NCBI RefSeq assembly: GCF_004519335.1
Contig: NZ_SOZD01000006.1
Coordinates: forward strand, 248,001 to 312,000
Direction of reading: 5' to 3'
From: Jiella endophytica
GTDB lineage: Bacteria; Pseudomonadota; Alphaproteobacteria; Rhizobiales; Rhizobiaceae
DNA length: 64,000 nt
The translations under genes and the position numbers were made by a program. Under the pieces are notes generated by a model. That model did no database searches and was not told where the DNA came from. It worked only from the letters and a program-made list of their open reading frames with translations. Position 1 is the first letter of the stretch, and each line of letters starts with the position of its first letter. Of this stretch, positions 1 to 9,193 are shown piece after piece.

Positions 1-1940
1 ACGCCCAGGTCTCGGTCATCGCGCCCACCGGCACGATCGGCCTCGTGATGGACTGCGACACCACCGGCATCGAGCCCGACTTCGCGCTGGTGAAGTTCAA
101 GAAGCTCGCCGGCGGCGGCTACTTCAAGATCATCAACCGCGCCGTGCCGGATGCCCTGCGTACGCTCGGGTATTCGGAAAGCCAGATCGCCGAGATCGAG
201 GCCTATGCGGTCGGTCACGGCAATCTCAACCAGGCCCCCGCGATCAACCCCTCCTCGCTGAAGGCCAAGGGCTTCACCGACGAGCTGATCGCGACGCTGA
301 ACGCCGCGATGGGTTCGGCCTTCGACATCAAGTTCGTCTTCAACAAGTTTACCCTTGGCGAAGCGTTCTGCAGGGACGTCCTCGGCTTCTCCGACGCTGA
401 ACTGAACGACTTCACCTTCGAGATGCTCCCGGCGCTCGGCTTCTCGCGCAAGGACATCGACGCCGCCAACATCCATGTCTGCGGTGCGATGACGCTGGAA
501 GGCGCGCCGTTCCTGAAGGACGAGCACCTGCCCGTCTTCGACTGCGCCAATCCCTGCGGGCGGATCGGCAAGCGCTACCTCTCGGTCGACAGCCACATCC
601 GCATGATGGCGGCGGCGCAGCCCTTCATCTCGGGGGCGATCTCCAAGACCATCAACATGCCGAACGACGCCACCGTCGAGGATTGCACGGCGGCCTACAT
701 GCTGTCCTGGAAGCTCGCCTTGAAGGCCAACGCGCTCTACCGCGACGGCTCGAAACTCTCCCAGCCGCTCAACGCCTCGCTGATCGCCGATGAGGACGAC
801 GAGGACGAGACGGTGGAAGAGGTCGCTGCCGCGCTGATCGCCTCCCCGCCGGCCGCCCAGGCGACCGAGGTCGCTGAGCGGATCGTCGAGCGCATCGTTG
901 AGAAGGTGGTTCGCGACCGCGAGAAGCTGCCGAACCGGCGCAAGGGCTACACCCAGAAGGCCATCGTCGGCGGCCACAAGGTGTATCTCCGCACCGGCGA
1001 GTTCGACGACGGCCGCCTCGGCGAGATCTTCATCGACATGCACAAGGAGGGCGCCGCCTTCCGTGCGATGATGAACAACTTCGCCATCGCCATCTCCCTC
1101 GGCCTGCAGTTTGGCGTGCCGCTGGAGGAATATGTCGAGGCCTTCACCTTCACGCGCTTCGAGCCGGCGGGCATGGTGCAGGGCAACGAGGCGATCAAGA
1201 ACGCCACCTCGATCCTCGACTATGTCTTCCGCGAGCTCGCCGTCTCCTATCTCGGCCGGCACGACCTCGCCCATGTCCAGCCGGAGGATATCACCGCCTC
1301 GACGGTCGGCCGCGGGGTGGAGGGCGACAAGCCGGCGCCGCTGCCGATCTCGTCGGGCATGGTGCGCGGCCAGACGGCAAAGTTCCGCCTCGTCTCGTCG
1401 AACGAGCCGGTGGGCCAGGCCGCCGGCGGAGCGACGGGCGGCGCTTCGGCACCGTCGGCCGGCGGCGCCAAGCCGGTGACCGCCGGCGCCCAGCGCCCGG
1501 CAGCGCCGGTGGCGGCCAATACCGCCAAGCCGGCCGCCGCTTCGGCCTCGGCCGCAAGGCCGGCAGCCGCCGCTTCGCCGGTCCAGCCGACGCTTGCGGC
1601 ACGCCCTGCCGCGACCGGCGCCCAGGCGGCCACGGCTTTCAAGCGGGATTACGAGGAAGCCCCCCTCGCCTCGCCGGCGCCCGTCGCCGACACCTCGCCG
1701 GCGCAGGGCCTGTTCGACCAGCCGCTGGCCTTCGAGGCCACCGACAAGGACAGCGCCAATGTCGCGGCGGCCGCCTCCGGCAATGCCGACCCGAAGGCCA
1801 CCAGCGCCGAACGCCGGTCGATCGCGATGATGAAGGGCTACACCGGCGAAAGCTGCTCGGAATGCGGCAACTTCACCATGGTGCGCAACGGCACCTGCCT
1901 GAAGTGCGACACCTGCGGCTCGACGAGCGGGTGCAGCTGA
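1..1940 (+). CDS. nrdJ: Vitamin B12-dependent ribonucleoside-diphosphate reductase, C-terminal part (5' end outside window)
   Basis: Class II ribonucleotide reductase, which makes deoxyribonucleotides from ribonucleotides using adenosylcobalamin. The frame is open from base 3, so the N-terminal half is outside the window. The visible part begins with the family signature [20 protein letters not shown] and continues through the conserved barrel core, a long Ala/Pro-rich linker (about 1430-1790) and a C-terminal Cys cluster (CSECG, then CLKCDTCG) typical of the zinc/redox tail of rhizobial NrdJ. The gene appears intact at its 3' end. The Tn7-like element begins 22 bp after its stop codon, so this gene is the likely attachment-site gene. 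Confidence 0.95.
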   Translation, partial: AQVSVIAPTGTIGLVMDCDTTGIEPDFALVKFKKLAGGGYFKIINRAVPDALRTLGYSESQIAEIEAYAVGHGNLNQAPAINPSSLKAKGFTDELIATLNAAMGSAFDIKFVFNKFTLGEAFCRDVLGFSDAELNDFTFEMLPALGFSRKDIDAANIHVCGAMTLEGAPFLKDEHLPVFDCANPCGRIGKRYLSVDSHIRMMAAAQPFISGAISKTINMPNDATVEDCTAAYMLSWKLALKANALYRDGSKLSQPLNASLIADEDDEDETVEEVAAALIASPPAAQATEVAERIVERIVEKVVRDREKLPNRRKGYTQKAIVGGHKVYLRTGEFDDGRLGEIFIDMHKEGAAFRAMMNNFAIAISLGLQFGVPLEEYVEAFTFTRFEPAGMVQGNEAIKNATSILDYVFRELAVSYLGRHDLAHVQPEDITASTVGRGVEGDKPAPLPISSGMVRGQTAKFRLVSSNEPVGQAAGGATGGASAPSAGGAKPVTAGAQRPAAPVAANTAKPAAASASAARPAAAASPVQPTLAARPAATGAQAATAFKRDYEEAPLASPAPVADTSPAQGLFDQPLAFEATDKDSANVAAAASGNADPKATSAERRSIAMMKGYTGESCSECGNFTMVRNGTCLKCDTCGSTSGCS

Positions 1941-1957
1941 GGTCAGCTCGGAAGGCC

Positions 1958-1962
1958 GGCCG
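1958..1962. repeat. Left target-site duplication (GGCCG)
   Basis: GGCCG directly precedes the left transposon end and recurs directly after the right end at 28141-28145. A 5-bp duplication is the hallmark of Tn7-family transposition. Confidence 0.9.
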
Positions 1963-2003
1963 TGTCACGCGACATATAACTCACGATAACGACACATAAT
2001 CCC
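1963..2003 (+). repeat. Transposon left end with two TnsB-type sites
   Basis: The terminal sequence TGTCACGCGACATATAAC (site 1, 1963-1982) is followed by ACGACACATAATCCC (site 2, 1986-2003). The shared core is GACAyATAr. The same core occurs inverted at the right end. Confidence 0.85.
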
Positions 2004-2117
2004 GCCGCATCCCTCGGAGATCTGAGGTCGGGCGGGGACAGCCCATGGCCCCACCCGCCAAAAGACCGGCGGGTGGGGATGAAAAAGCGGGAACGAAACG
2101 TGAATTAGGAGCATCGC

Positions 2118-2291
2118 ATGGCCACCAATCCTCCGACCGGCGACGGTCATCGCAAAGGCGCTGTTCGCAATCGATCGCAGGTACATAATCCGAAGACGGA
2201 AACATGGACCAAGCGGAACAAGGAGGACGGCAGGTTCATGGATGGGAAGAAAGACGGCACGCCTTTCAAGGGTGTTCGCAAAGAGAAGTGA
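2118..2291 (+). CDS. Small conserved basic protein (57 aa)
   Basis: Starts MATNPPTGDGHRKGAVRNRS and ends FKGVRKEK, with a central NPKTETWTKRN segment. TAGGAG at 2106-2111 is a good ribosome-binding site before the ATG. It is Lys/Arg/Gly-rich and has no membrane segment. It resembles very small hypothetical proteins found in many rhizobia, judged from memory of the family rather than a search. It is the first gene inside the left transposon end. The function is unknown. Confidence 0.75.
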   Translation: MATNPPTGDGHRKGAVRNRSQVHNPKTETWTKRNKEDGRFMDGKKDGTPFKGVRKEK

Positions 2292-2524
2292 ACCTGCTCT
2301 GGGCGGGCTTCCGCTGCCGTGTCTCACGCGGCGCGTGGCGACCCGGCCGGACAACCACTACATTGATGTCATGACTTGAGGTGCGGCGGCACGGGAGATC
2401 CTTCCGGAGCATCACTCCTAGCGCCATTACATCGCCTGCGCGGCGGGCCTGCCGACCGGATAAAAGTTCGCGACTGATCGTCAATCGTTCGTCGGCTGGC
2501 AGCCGCCGGTCCCATTCGGAATGA

Positions 2525-2557
2525 GGGTCCACGTTCAACATTATTGGACGTGGACCC
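2525..2557. promoter_or_regulatory. Palindrome abutting the recombinase start codon
   Basis: Arms GGGTCCACGTTCAA (2525-2538) and TTGGACGTGGACCC (2544-2557) are complementary at 13 of 14 positions around a 5-nt centre. The next three bases are the ATG of the tyrosine recombinase-like gene, and there is no Shine-Dalgarno sequence. Such a dyad could be an autoregulatory operator or the core site of the recombinase. Confidence 0.6.
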
Positions 2558-4795
2558 ATGAAACCCAGACTGAACCCGACCACGATCGCAGCCTACTGTC
2601 AGCGGCGCCTGGCGCCGTACTTCTCGCGCAGCGAGGTAATGGCGATCGAACGCTACCTCCTCGACCTCCTCGCGACACGGAGCTTCCCGCCGTATCGAGG
2701 GCAATGGATCGATCACTCGCTCCTGGCCGATGGGACGGGCGTGAAGGCGCAGGCGATCCGGACGAACCGCAATCACCTGCAGCCGATATTCGACGCGTTG
2801 TGCCGGGCCCTCGCCTCGGAAGAGCGAGTGCCTGCCGTCCCCTTGCGATCGCCATCGTCGCCGTCGACCCCGCCGGTCGGCCGAGCATCGAGAGAGAAGC
2901 CGAAACAAAAGCGGGGTCGCAAGCCTCGTCCGATCCTCGATCGTCCGCCGGCGCTGTGGGAAGCCGAAGTCCCGGACGGAACGTTCGCCGAGTCGCTTCG
3001 CCGGGAGATCGAGCGGCATGGCGAGACGATGTACCATCTATCCCGGGCGATCGAGGCTTCCGGCCTTCCCTGCAATCCGAAGACGCTCTCCGACTGGTGC
3101 AGCGCGAGCGCCAGTCCGCGGACGATCGGAAGTCTCCGGACCGTCGCCTTCATCGAAAGGCGCTACGGCCTGCCGGACGGGGCACTGAAGGTCCTCTTGC
3201 CGAAGCAGAACGCGGCGCCGAGGGGGCACCTCCTCGCCGACATCACACCGTCGGAGCGTCGGCGGCTCGTCTGGCATCTGCCGGACGATTTCGCCTCCCG
3301 TCCGGCCGCCGAACAGGCCGAGATTCTGGAATGGGTCCGCACTGTGGTGATCAGCGGCTCGACCGACTATCGCCGCTATCAGGCCGCGGCGACGCAGCAG
3401 CGCTATGCCGTCCGCTTCCGGCACATCGACGGATCCCGTCGCCGGCCCGGTTCCCGCGCCCTGCCGTCGGGCGACGGAGGCGTCGTCGACGCGCCGCCCC
3501 GGCTGCAGAAGGAGATGGACGATCTCCTCCGCTTCAAGACCTCGACGCTGACCGCCTACGGCTTCCAGCGGAACGGCGTCTGGAACGCCGAGACGGCCGA
3601 CCAGAAGATCGAGCATCTGGGGCTGATGTTCGGCGCGCTCGTCTCCTCGCCGGACAGCGAGGTCCAGGGCTTCGGTGCCGATCTCGCCACTCTCTCCTTC
3701 GGCCACCTCGTCTTCCCTGCCGTCTGGGACTGGTACCTTCAGTGGCGCGAGCGCCGGCGCGGCTTCTATACGCGGTGGGAAGTCGACATGCTGGCCATCG
3801 TGCTCGCGATGGTCAGGGCGGACACCGGGTGGCTCCGGCAGAACCCGCGGCTCGCTCTGCATCTCGCGCCGATACCCGGCATGGTCTCGGAAGATGACGT
3901 GGAGAGGGCTCGAGGAGACTGGGCGGCGGCGTGCGACGCGATGTATCGGCACGGCCGGAACCGGATCAAGGAGATCGACCGGGTGGCCCGCATCCATCGG
4001 GATCCCTTCGAGCCGATCCTGCCCATCCTGGAGGCCGACAGCCCGGTCGGGGAGTACCGCAAGATCACCGAAGAGATTCTCCGGCTAATGCCGGACGAGA
4101 GGCTCTACCCGAAGTCGGCGGCCGAGGCCGTCCGGTCCTTTCTCCTGCTGCGGTTCGGCCTCCATCTCGGCCTGCGCCAGAAGAACCTGCGCGAACTCCT
4201 GCTCTGCCCGCGGGACCGTGTTCCGACCTCCGAGCGGGCTCTCGAGGACGCCCGGCGCGGAGAGATCCGGTGGAGCATCCGCGAAGCCGGATGGGAGGTC
4301 CTGATCCCCGCCATCGCGTTCAAGAACGCCACCTCGACGTTCTTCGCCGACAAGCCCTTCAGGTTGGTGCTGCCCGATATCGGCGGGCTCTACCCGATGA
4401 TCGACGCCTATGTGAGCCGACACAGGGCGCGGCTGCTCGGTCCGGCGCGGGATCCCGGCACCTTCTTCGTCAAGACCGCCAAGAGGCCGTCTGCCGACGC
4501 CGCCTACAATCAGACGACCTTCTACGAGGCGTGGCGGCTGACCGTGCAGCGGTACGGCATCTACAATCCCTATACGGGACGGGGCGCCATACCCGGGCTC
4601 CTGCCTCACGGACCGCACAACGTCCGTGACGTGCTCGCGACGCACATCCTGAAGCAGACCGGATCCTACGAGCAGGCAAGCTATGCGATCCAGGACACCC
4701 CGGAGATGGTCGCCCAGCACTACGGCCGGTTTCTCCCGCAGGACAAGGCGACGATAGCTGCGCGGATCCTGAACAAGGTATGGGAAGCGGCCTGA
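2558..4795 (+). CDS. Tyrosine recombinase/integrase-like protein (745 aa)
   Basis: The C-terminal third looks like a tyrosine recombinase. There is an Arg in GLHLGLRQKNLREL (R540), a possible Lys (K589), an HxxR motif in HNVRDVLATHIL (H687, R690), and a Tyr in VAQHYGRF (Y722) as nucleophile. The usual LGH/W residue before the Tyr is replaced (near D713). The first ~450 residues are not recognised and are longer than in ordinary integrases (300-400 aa). An in-frame stop at 2522 rules out an upstream start. It is transposon cargo. Possible roles are cointegrate resolution or movement of a nested element; neither is shown. Confidence 0.75.
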   Translation: MKPRLNPTTIAAYCQRRLAPYFSRSEVMAIERYLLDLLATRSFPPYRGQWIDHSLLADGTGVKAQAIRTNRNHLQPIFDALCRALASEERVPAVPLRSPSSPSTPPVGRASREKPKQKRGRKPRPILDRPPALWEAEVPDGTFAESLRREIERHGETMYHLSRAIEASGLPCNPKTLSDWCSASASPRTIGSLRTVAFIERRYGLPDGALKVLLPKQNAAPRGHLLADITPSERRRLVWHLPDDFASRPAAEQAEILEWVRTVVISGSTDYRRYQAAATQQRYAVRFRHIDGSRRRPGSRALPSGDGGVVDAPPRLQKEMDDLLRFKTSTLTAYGFQRNGVWNAETADQKIEHLGLMFGALVSSPDSEVQGFGADLATLSFGHLVFPAVWDWYLQWRERRRGFYTRWEVDMLAIVLAMVRADTGWLRQNPRLALHLAPIPGMVSEDDVERARGDWAAACDAMYRHGRNRIKEIDRVARIHRDPFEPILPILEADSPVGEYRKITEEILRLMPDERLYPKSAAEAVRSFLLLRFGLHLGLRQKNLRELLLCPRDRVPTSERALEDARRGEIRWSIREAGWEVLIPAIAFKNATSTFFADKPFRLVLPDIGGLYPMIDAYVSRHRARLLGPARDPGTFFVKTAKRPSADAAYNQTTFYEAWRLTVQRYGIYNPYTGRGAIPGLLPHGPHNVRDVLATHILKQTGSYEQASYAIQDTPEMVAQHYGRFLPQDKATIAARILNKVWEAA

Positions 4796-4807
4796 CAAAG
4801 ACGGGGG

Positions 4808-4835
4808 GCCTCGGCGGACGCATATCCGCCGAGGC
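4808..4835. terminator. Hairpin between convergent genes
   Basis: A perfect 11-bp stem, GCCTCGGCGGA / TCCGCCGAGGC, has a 6-nt loop and lies between the recombinase-like gene and the convergent protease gene. No strong U-tract follows on either side, so termination is inferred from position and stem strength. Confidence 0.6.
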
Positions 4836-4859
4836 TCCTCTGAGAGCGAAGTCGTCGCC

Positions 4860-6818
4860 TCATCCGGCGCGGCCGAGACCGCGCCGCACGGCGAACTCCG
4901 CGAGAAGCGACCGGCCGAGGACCCGCTTCTCGATCGCCAGCGCGGCCAGCGCCTCGACTTCGGCACGATGCCGGCGGACGAGCATGATCGCTTCCGCGTA
5001 GAGCCTCGCGAGCCGCTCATGCACGCGCCGCCCGTCGACTTCGAGCCCATGCGCGAGCGTGCCGCCGAAGCCGTAGACACCTTCCGCGGCGGCGACGAGA
5101 CGCGTCGCGTGTCCGAGATCGGAATCCTTCGGGCCGCCGGCACCGCCGGACGCGACGCCCAGGATCACTTCTTCCGCCGCCCGACCGGCGAGCATCGCGA
5201 TGACGTCTCGAGCGATTTCCGAGCCTAGGCCCTCGACGCTCGCGATGTCGACGTCGTGCGACACGAAGCCACCGAGATCGCCGCTCTCGATGATGGAAAG
5301 CGACCTCGGCACCTGACCGAACAGCATCCGAACGACGGCATGTCCCGCCTCATGAATCGCGATGCGCCTGATAACAGCGGGCGAGCGACGGTCTTCCGGA
5401 ACTGCGGCAGCGACCAGATCCTCGGCCGCGAGCGGCCGCTTCGCGAGGCGCGCAAGGCGCCTCGCGTCACGCGCGATCCTCACCACGTCCGCACCAGACA
5501 TCGTGCCCGCGAACAGCGTCGCGACCCGGTCGATGACGTTCTCGTCGATCCCGTCGCCCAGATGGTAGCGGAAGATGCCCGCGAGCGCCTCTTCGTCCGG
5601 GAGACCGATGAAGAAGCGGCGGTCCAACCTCCCGGAGCGGACGAGCGCGGGGTCCAGGCTGCTGTCGTCGTTGCAGGCAGCGATCACGATGACCCCCTCC
5701 CGCCGACCGATCCCATCGAGACATTCGAGCAGGCACGTCGTGATCGCGGTGAACCAGCCGTCGTTCCTGTCCGTGCTGCCGCGGCCGCGGACCGTGTCGA
5801 TCTCGTCGATGAAGACGAGGGCCGGGATGTTCGCCGCCGCCTCGCTGAAGACGGCTCGCATCGCCTTCAAGACATCGCCGAGGTAGCCGCCGCGGTTCGT
5901 CTGCCAATCGCTGTAGCTGGTCGGCACGAAATGCACGCCCGCGCTGGTCGCCAGCGCTTCGGCGAACGTCGTCTTCCCCGTGCCCGGCGGACCGACAAGA
6001 AGGGCGCCCGCGTCGACGTCGCGCCACTCGATCTCGCCTACCGCGAAAGCACGCAGATCCTCGACAAGCCGGAGCCCCCACTCCTTTGCCGTGCCGAAGC
6101 CGTCGAGATTCTCGAGCCGCGGACCGTCGTCAGGATCCGGCTGCGGATCCGCACGCTCGCGCTCCGGCGGGTCCCGCCGTGCAAGCGTCACGAGCAACGA
6201 GAATCGCTCCGCCGGCGTCCGGCCGCGCGACAGGGCGAAGTCGAACTGATCAGGCGCAAACTCCCGGAAGCCGAGCGGGTGAGGAACGTCCGATGCGTCC
6301 CCGAAGCCGATCTCCTCCGCAAGCAGGTCGAGCGACGGCTCGCGCACCTCGAGGATCGTGTCCGCGAACGTCCGGAGCAGGTCCGGGATCGCGTCGTCTT
6401 CGCCGAACAGGCAGATGAGCGAGTTCTCGGACAGAAAGCTTGGAATGCGGTCAATGTCGAACGAGCCGAACGACTGCCCGGAAGCCTTGCTGTTCGGAGC
6501 CGCGAGCACGACCAAGTCGTACGTCACGTCGCAATAGGCCTCGCGCGCTGCCACCTTGATCGCAGTCGCCGCCGGGCCGCCCCATCGGCCGTCGAACACG
6601 ACCGCGGCGATCAGCAGGCTCCGATCCGGTCGCGCATCCGCGGCGGCAGCGACGCCAGCGCTGACGGCGTCGAAGATCACGCGTTCGGAAGCGCCGAGAC
6701 GCTCGATCTGCCGCAGCACCTGCTGCCGGGAGAACTCGCGCTCCGCCTCGTCTTCTTCATTCTCCTGTGCCGCTGCGCGCCGCGCAGCCGACGGGATGCC
6801 CCGATATTGTCTTCTCAT
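4860..6818 (-). CDS. FtsH-like AAA+ ATPase / M41-type zinc protease, soluble (652 aa)
   Basis: The central AAA+ module has Walker A GPPGTGKT (276-283), Walker B VFIDEID (335-341) and an arginine-finger region SGRLDRR. It is followed by a peptidase M41-type domain with the zinc motif HEAGH (489-493) and a downstream acidic segment (GGPKDSDLGHAT) matching the third-ligand region of FtsH. Unlike FtsH it has no membrane segments. The first ~240 residues are an unrecognised domain. Its start overlaps the stop of the upstream gene by 4 bp, so the two are co-translated. This suggests an ATP-driven cytosolic protease on a transposon, possibly for quality control or defence; no substrate can be inferred. 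Confidence 0.85.
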   Translation of the reverse strand: MRRQYRGIPSAARRAAAQENEEDEAEREFSRQQVLRQIERLGASERVIFDAVSAGVAAAADARPDRSLLIAAVVFDGRWGGPAATAIKVAAREAYCDVTYDLVVLAAPNSKASGQSFGSFDIDRIPSFLSENSLICLFGEDDAIPDLLRTFADTILEVREPSLDLLAEEIGFGDASDVPHPLGFREFAPDQFDFALSRGRTPAERFSLLVTLARRDPPERERADPQPDPDDGPRLENLDGFGTAKEWGLRLVEDLRAFAVGEIEWRDVDAGALLVGPPGTGKTTFAEALATSAGVHFVPTSYSDWQTNRGGYLGDVLKAMRAVFSEAAANIPALVFIDEIDTVRGRGSTDRNDGWFTAITTCLLECLDGIGRREGVIVIAACNDDSSLDPALVRSGRLDRRFFIGLPDEEALAGIFRYHLGDGIDENVIDRVATLFAGTMSGADVVRIARDARRLARLAKRPLAAEDLVAAAVPEDRRSPAVIRRIAIHEAGHAVVRMLFGQVPRSLSIIESGDLGGFVSHDVDIASVEGLGSEIARDVIAMLAGRAAEEVILGVASGGAGGPKDSDLGHATRLVAAAEGVYGFGGTLAHGLEVDGRRVHERLARLYAEAIMLVRRHRAEVEALAALAIEKRVLGRSLLAEFAVRRGLGRAG

Positions 6819-7450
6819 CTCGCCCTCACGGGTGTCTCAGGTCCGATCTGGGCGTCTTCCCAGTCGATGCGGACGATCCTTCTCAGCGCAAGCGCGATGA
6901 CGGCGCCGACGGGTTCGCTGCTTTCGCGCATCGCCGAGGCGGCCTCGACGAGCGTGATCGGCGACATCTCGGCCAGGTACGCGAGCAGCCGTACCCGGTC
7001 GCCGAGCGGCACCACGCGTTTCGCGTACCGCATCGCGTCGCGAGCATTGGAGATCAGGGGTTCCTGGCGGATCTCGTCTTCGGGAACCGCTCGATAGGCG
7101 ACGGAGGGATCGGCGGGCGTCAGGCCTGTCTCGCCGGCGTCGAGAAAGCGTTCGCGGCCGTCTTCCTCCCGGACGAGGAAGTCGGGCACGCGCTCGACGA
7201 CCTCGCCGTCGCGGTTTGCGAACTCCAGGACGGCTGGCAGGCACGCCCACGCCGCGACCTCCGGGTCGAGATCGAGCAGCAGGCCGAGATCGCGCGCCAG
7301 TGCCGACCGGAACGCCGAGCGCCCGGTGCAGCGGACCGTTCCTGTCGGGCCGAAGCGGCGGCCTGACGCGCGACGCCGCGTCTCGGTCAGAGCCCGGGAG
7401 GCGTCGGCAGCAGAATTGTCGAGAAGGGAATGATCGAGGCGGAGGCTCAT
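6815..7450 (-). CDS. Degenerate TnsA-like endonuclease-fold protein (211 aa)
   Basis: The segment SALARDLGLLLDLDPEV...RVPDFLV follows the TnsA N-terminal pattern (normally LERDL...Dp.V...PDFL..VK). The catalytic Glu position is Ala (LARDL) and the Lys motif is absent, so nuclease activity is doubtful. The C-terminal half is helical and ends in a possible winged-helix segment. The chosen ATG (7448-7450) excludes about 106 upstream codons of low-quality sequence. It overlaps the AAA+ protease gene by 4 bp, so it probably acts with it as adaptor or partner. It is not the transposase TnsA, which is at 18592. Confidence 0.6.
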   Translation of the reverse strand: MSLRLDHSLLDNSAADASRALTETRRRASGRRFGPTGTVRCTGRSAFRSALARDLGLLLDLDPEVAAWACLPAVLEFANRDGEVVERVPDFLVREEDGRERFLDAGETGLTPADPSVAYRAVPEDEIRQEPLISNARDAMRYAKRVVPLGDRVRLLAYLAEMSPITLVEAASAMRESSEPVGAVIALALRRIVRIDWEDAQIGPETPVRAR

Positions 7451-7645
7451 GGTCGTCGTCCGGAGATGCCGTGAATGGGCGATCGCCGGTGGACGAGAGA
7501 GCCTCGTCAGCCGGCGGTGCGGGAGGTCGGGCGCTTGGCCACGACTACGGTCATCTTCGTGCGCTTGATCATGGATGAGAACGTAATAAGAACATCGGTA
7601 GTCGGTCAACCCCGATTCTGCTCGGGGGTTCGCACGGAGGTCCTC
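7451..7645. promoter_or_regulatory. Divergent promoter region
   Basis: This intergenic stretch separates the leftward TnsA-like/AAA+ protease pair from the rightward small-gene pair. It contains an AT-richer segment (7570-7600) and a short hairpin (arms 7608-7615 and 7622-7630, CCCCGA/TCGGGG). I cannot define exact -35/-10 boxes. Confidence 0.4.
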
Positions 7646-7831
7646 ATGGCGAAGGCGGAAAAGTCGACGGTCCATCTTCCGGACGTGCCGGACGACGTGG
7701 TCGAGGCGGCCATCGCCGAGGCCGGCGGCGACCCGCGCGAGGCGGTCCGTGGCCTGATCCGCGGGCAGCACGAGATCGAGGAGCGGCTGTCACGGCAGAT
7801 CTCCGCCGGCTACGTCAGGCGGAAGCGATGA
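7646..7831 (+). CDS. Small hypothetical protein (61 aa)
   Basis: Sequence starts MAKAEKSTVHLPDVPDDVVE and ends SAGYVRRKR. ACGGAGG at 7634-7640 is a strong ribosome-binding site. It is acidic in the middle with a basic tail, and is soluble. It resembles a short DNA-binding or antitoxin-like protein only in size. Its TGA overlaps the ATG of the next gene, so the two form a pair. No family is recognised. Confidence 0.65.
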   Translation: MAKAEKSTVHLPDVPDDVVEAAIAEAGGDPREAVRGLIRGQHEIEERLSRQISAGYVRRKR

Positions 7832-8100
7832 GCGGGCGCGCCCGGCACCGCCGTCCGCTCGAAAGCTTTGCCGATCGCTTGCCGGACGCCGTGGACCACG
7901 AGATGCGGACGGCCGTGCTCCTGGCATGGGAGGAGATCCCGCCGGACCTGCGCGCCCGGATCGCGATCGCCCGCCCGCGCGTCGACTGGCAGGGCTACGA
8001 CGACGCCCGTCGTCTCGTCGCCGAGCACCTCGTCGTACGGATCCGTGAACTCGTCGAGTGCAGCCGGCGCGGCAGCGCAGCCCGCGGCGGGCATGGATGA
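7828..8100 (+). CDS. Small hypothetical protein (90 aa)
   Basis: Basic protein starting MSGRARHRRPLESFADRLPD, with a helical central part (MRTAVLLAWEEIPPDLRARI). It overlaps the previous small gene by 4 bp (ATGA) and is presumably translated with it. No signal peptide, membrane segment or known motif is visible. A two-gene pair of 61 and 90 aa is the right size for a toxin-antitoxin module, but nothing in the sequence shows that. Confidence 0.6.
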   Translation: MSGRARHRRPLESFADRLPDAVDHEMRTAVLLAWEEIPPDLRARIAIARPRVDWQGYDDARRLVAEHLVVRIRELVECSRRGSAARGGHG

Positions 8101-8216
8101 CTCTTTAGACGTCCGTGACCAATTTGAATGCCAAGATGCGCGCCGATTTGACTGTGCGACTAGGAGCGGCCGTCAATCGAACAGGACTTTACTACTCCGC
8201 CCGCGCCTTACGACGG

Positions 8217-9041
8217 TCATGGAAATTTCGCATGCACGGCGTCGGAGAGCCGCTTGTAGATCCCATTGGGACCGTGACAGACAATCGATCGGCCCTGCTC
8301 GCCTACATCCGACTGCCAGAAGTTGACACCGACGAAGCTGAGGCTGCTGCACTCGCCCGCGGCGCCCTCGCCATCCGTGGTGTGGCCGATCCACAAGCCG
8401 CCGCCGCTCATCCCTTCGTAGCTGGACGGCGGAACGTACAAAGGATCTTGGCCCGGAACGAAACAATAACCGTCGAAGCCCTCGTCGAGGGGGAAATCCG
8501 AGACATCCCCAGGCTCGACTGCGGCCTCTACCGACACCGTGACCTTCTTGTCATCCTTCTCGGCAACCCCGGATCGCTCGGCAACCACGCCAGCCACGAA
8601 CCAGAAGCCTTGAGGTTGATACCCGTTTTTCAAGATCGACTCTTTGCGGCTATCGAGATCGATGAAAACGCAGCCTTGGGCTTCCAGTGAGCCCACCACG
8701 TAGGGCGGAAGCTTCACGAACGCGAGATCCGGACCTCTCTGCTGCCACGGCAGCTTTCGGAATGCCACGTCGCCACAATGATTGGTCGTAAGTATAGCAC
8801 GCTGTTCCCTCCCCTCGGGCCGAGCGAAATGGACGATACCGACGCGCTCATGTCTACTCAGGGCTTCCAGAACGTGCGCGGCCGTGACTACGCCTGACGC
8901 CGACCCGATCCGCGCGAGGGATCCGGAGCCGAGGCTCTCCCCGACGTCGTCAAGTCCGCTTCCGATGGTCAAAAATCCAGCGGTGGATAAGGCGACGCGC
9001 TTGCGCGCCGAGTCGTAAAGGGGAGAGTTGCCGCTCGTCAT
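8217..9041 (-). CDS. Trypsin-like serine protease domain protein (274 aa)
   Basis: A complete catalytic triad pattern is visible: His in VVTAAHVLEA (H56), Asp in PDLAFVKL (D105) and Ser in YEGMSGGGLW (S212). This order and spacing fit the chymotrypsin/trypsin fold. There is no N-terminal signal peptide, so a cytoplasmic location is likely. Soluble trypsin-like domains occur in some bacterial defence and signalling systems, but here it is a stand-alone gene convergent with the small-gene pair. The substrate is unknown. Confidence 0.8.
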   Translation of the reverse strand: MTSGNSPLYDSARKRVALSTAGFLTIGSGLDDVGESLGSGSLARIGSASGVVTAAHVLEALSRHERVGIVHFARPEGREQRAILTTNHCGDVAFRKLPWQQRGPDLAFVKLPPYVVGSLEAQGCVFIDLDSRKESILKNGYQPQGFWFVAGVVAERSGVAEKDDKKVTVSVEAAVEPGDVSDFPLDEGFDGYCFVPGQDPLYVPPSSYEGMSGGGLWIGHTTDGEGAAGECSSLSFVGVNFWQSDVGEQGRSIVCHGPNGIYKRLSDAVHAKFP

Positions 9042-9193
9042 CGCATTTCTCGCATGCTCGATGTTCGGGCAGCGCCGCGATCATGTGCCGCGTGGGCTGC
9101 CGCCGGCGATATGGATGATGCCTTCAACTGATCAAGATTGGATGCCTGGCCAGCAAAAGTTCCCGCGAGGTAATCTCCTCCTCTCGCGAGCGG

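Noticed and set aside
5256-7097. 613-codon plus-strand frame opposite the AAA+ protease
   Set aside because: It is very rich in Arg/Glu/Asp with no domain, while the minus strand has Walker and HEAGH motifs.
6815-7450. The minus-strand TnsA-like gene as the transposase subunit
   Set aside because: Its catalytic residues are lost and it is not with tnsB. The gene at 18592 has the intact pattern and is next to tnsB.
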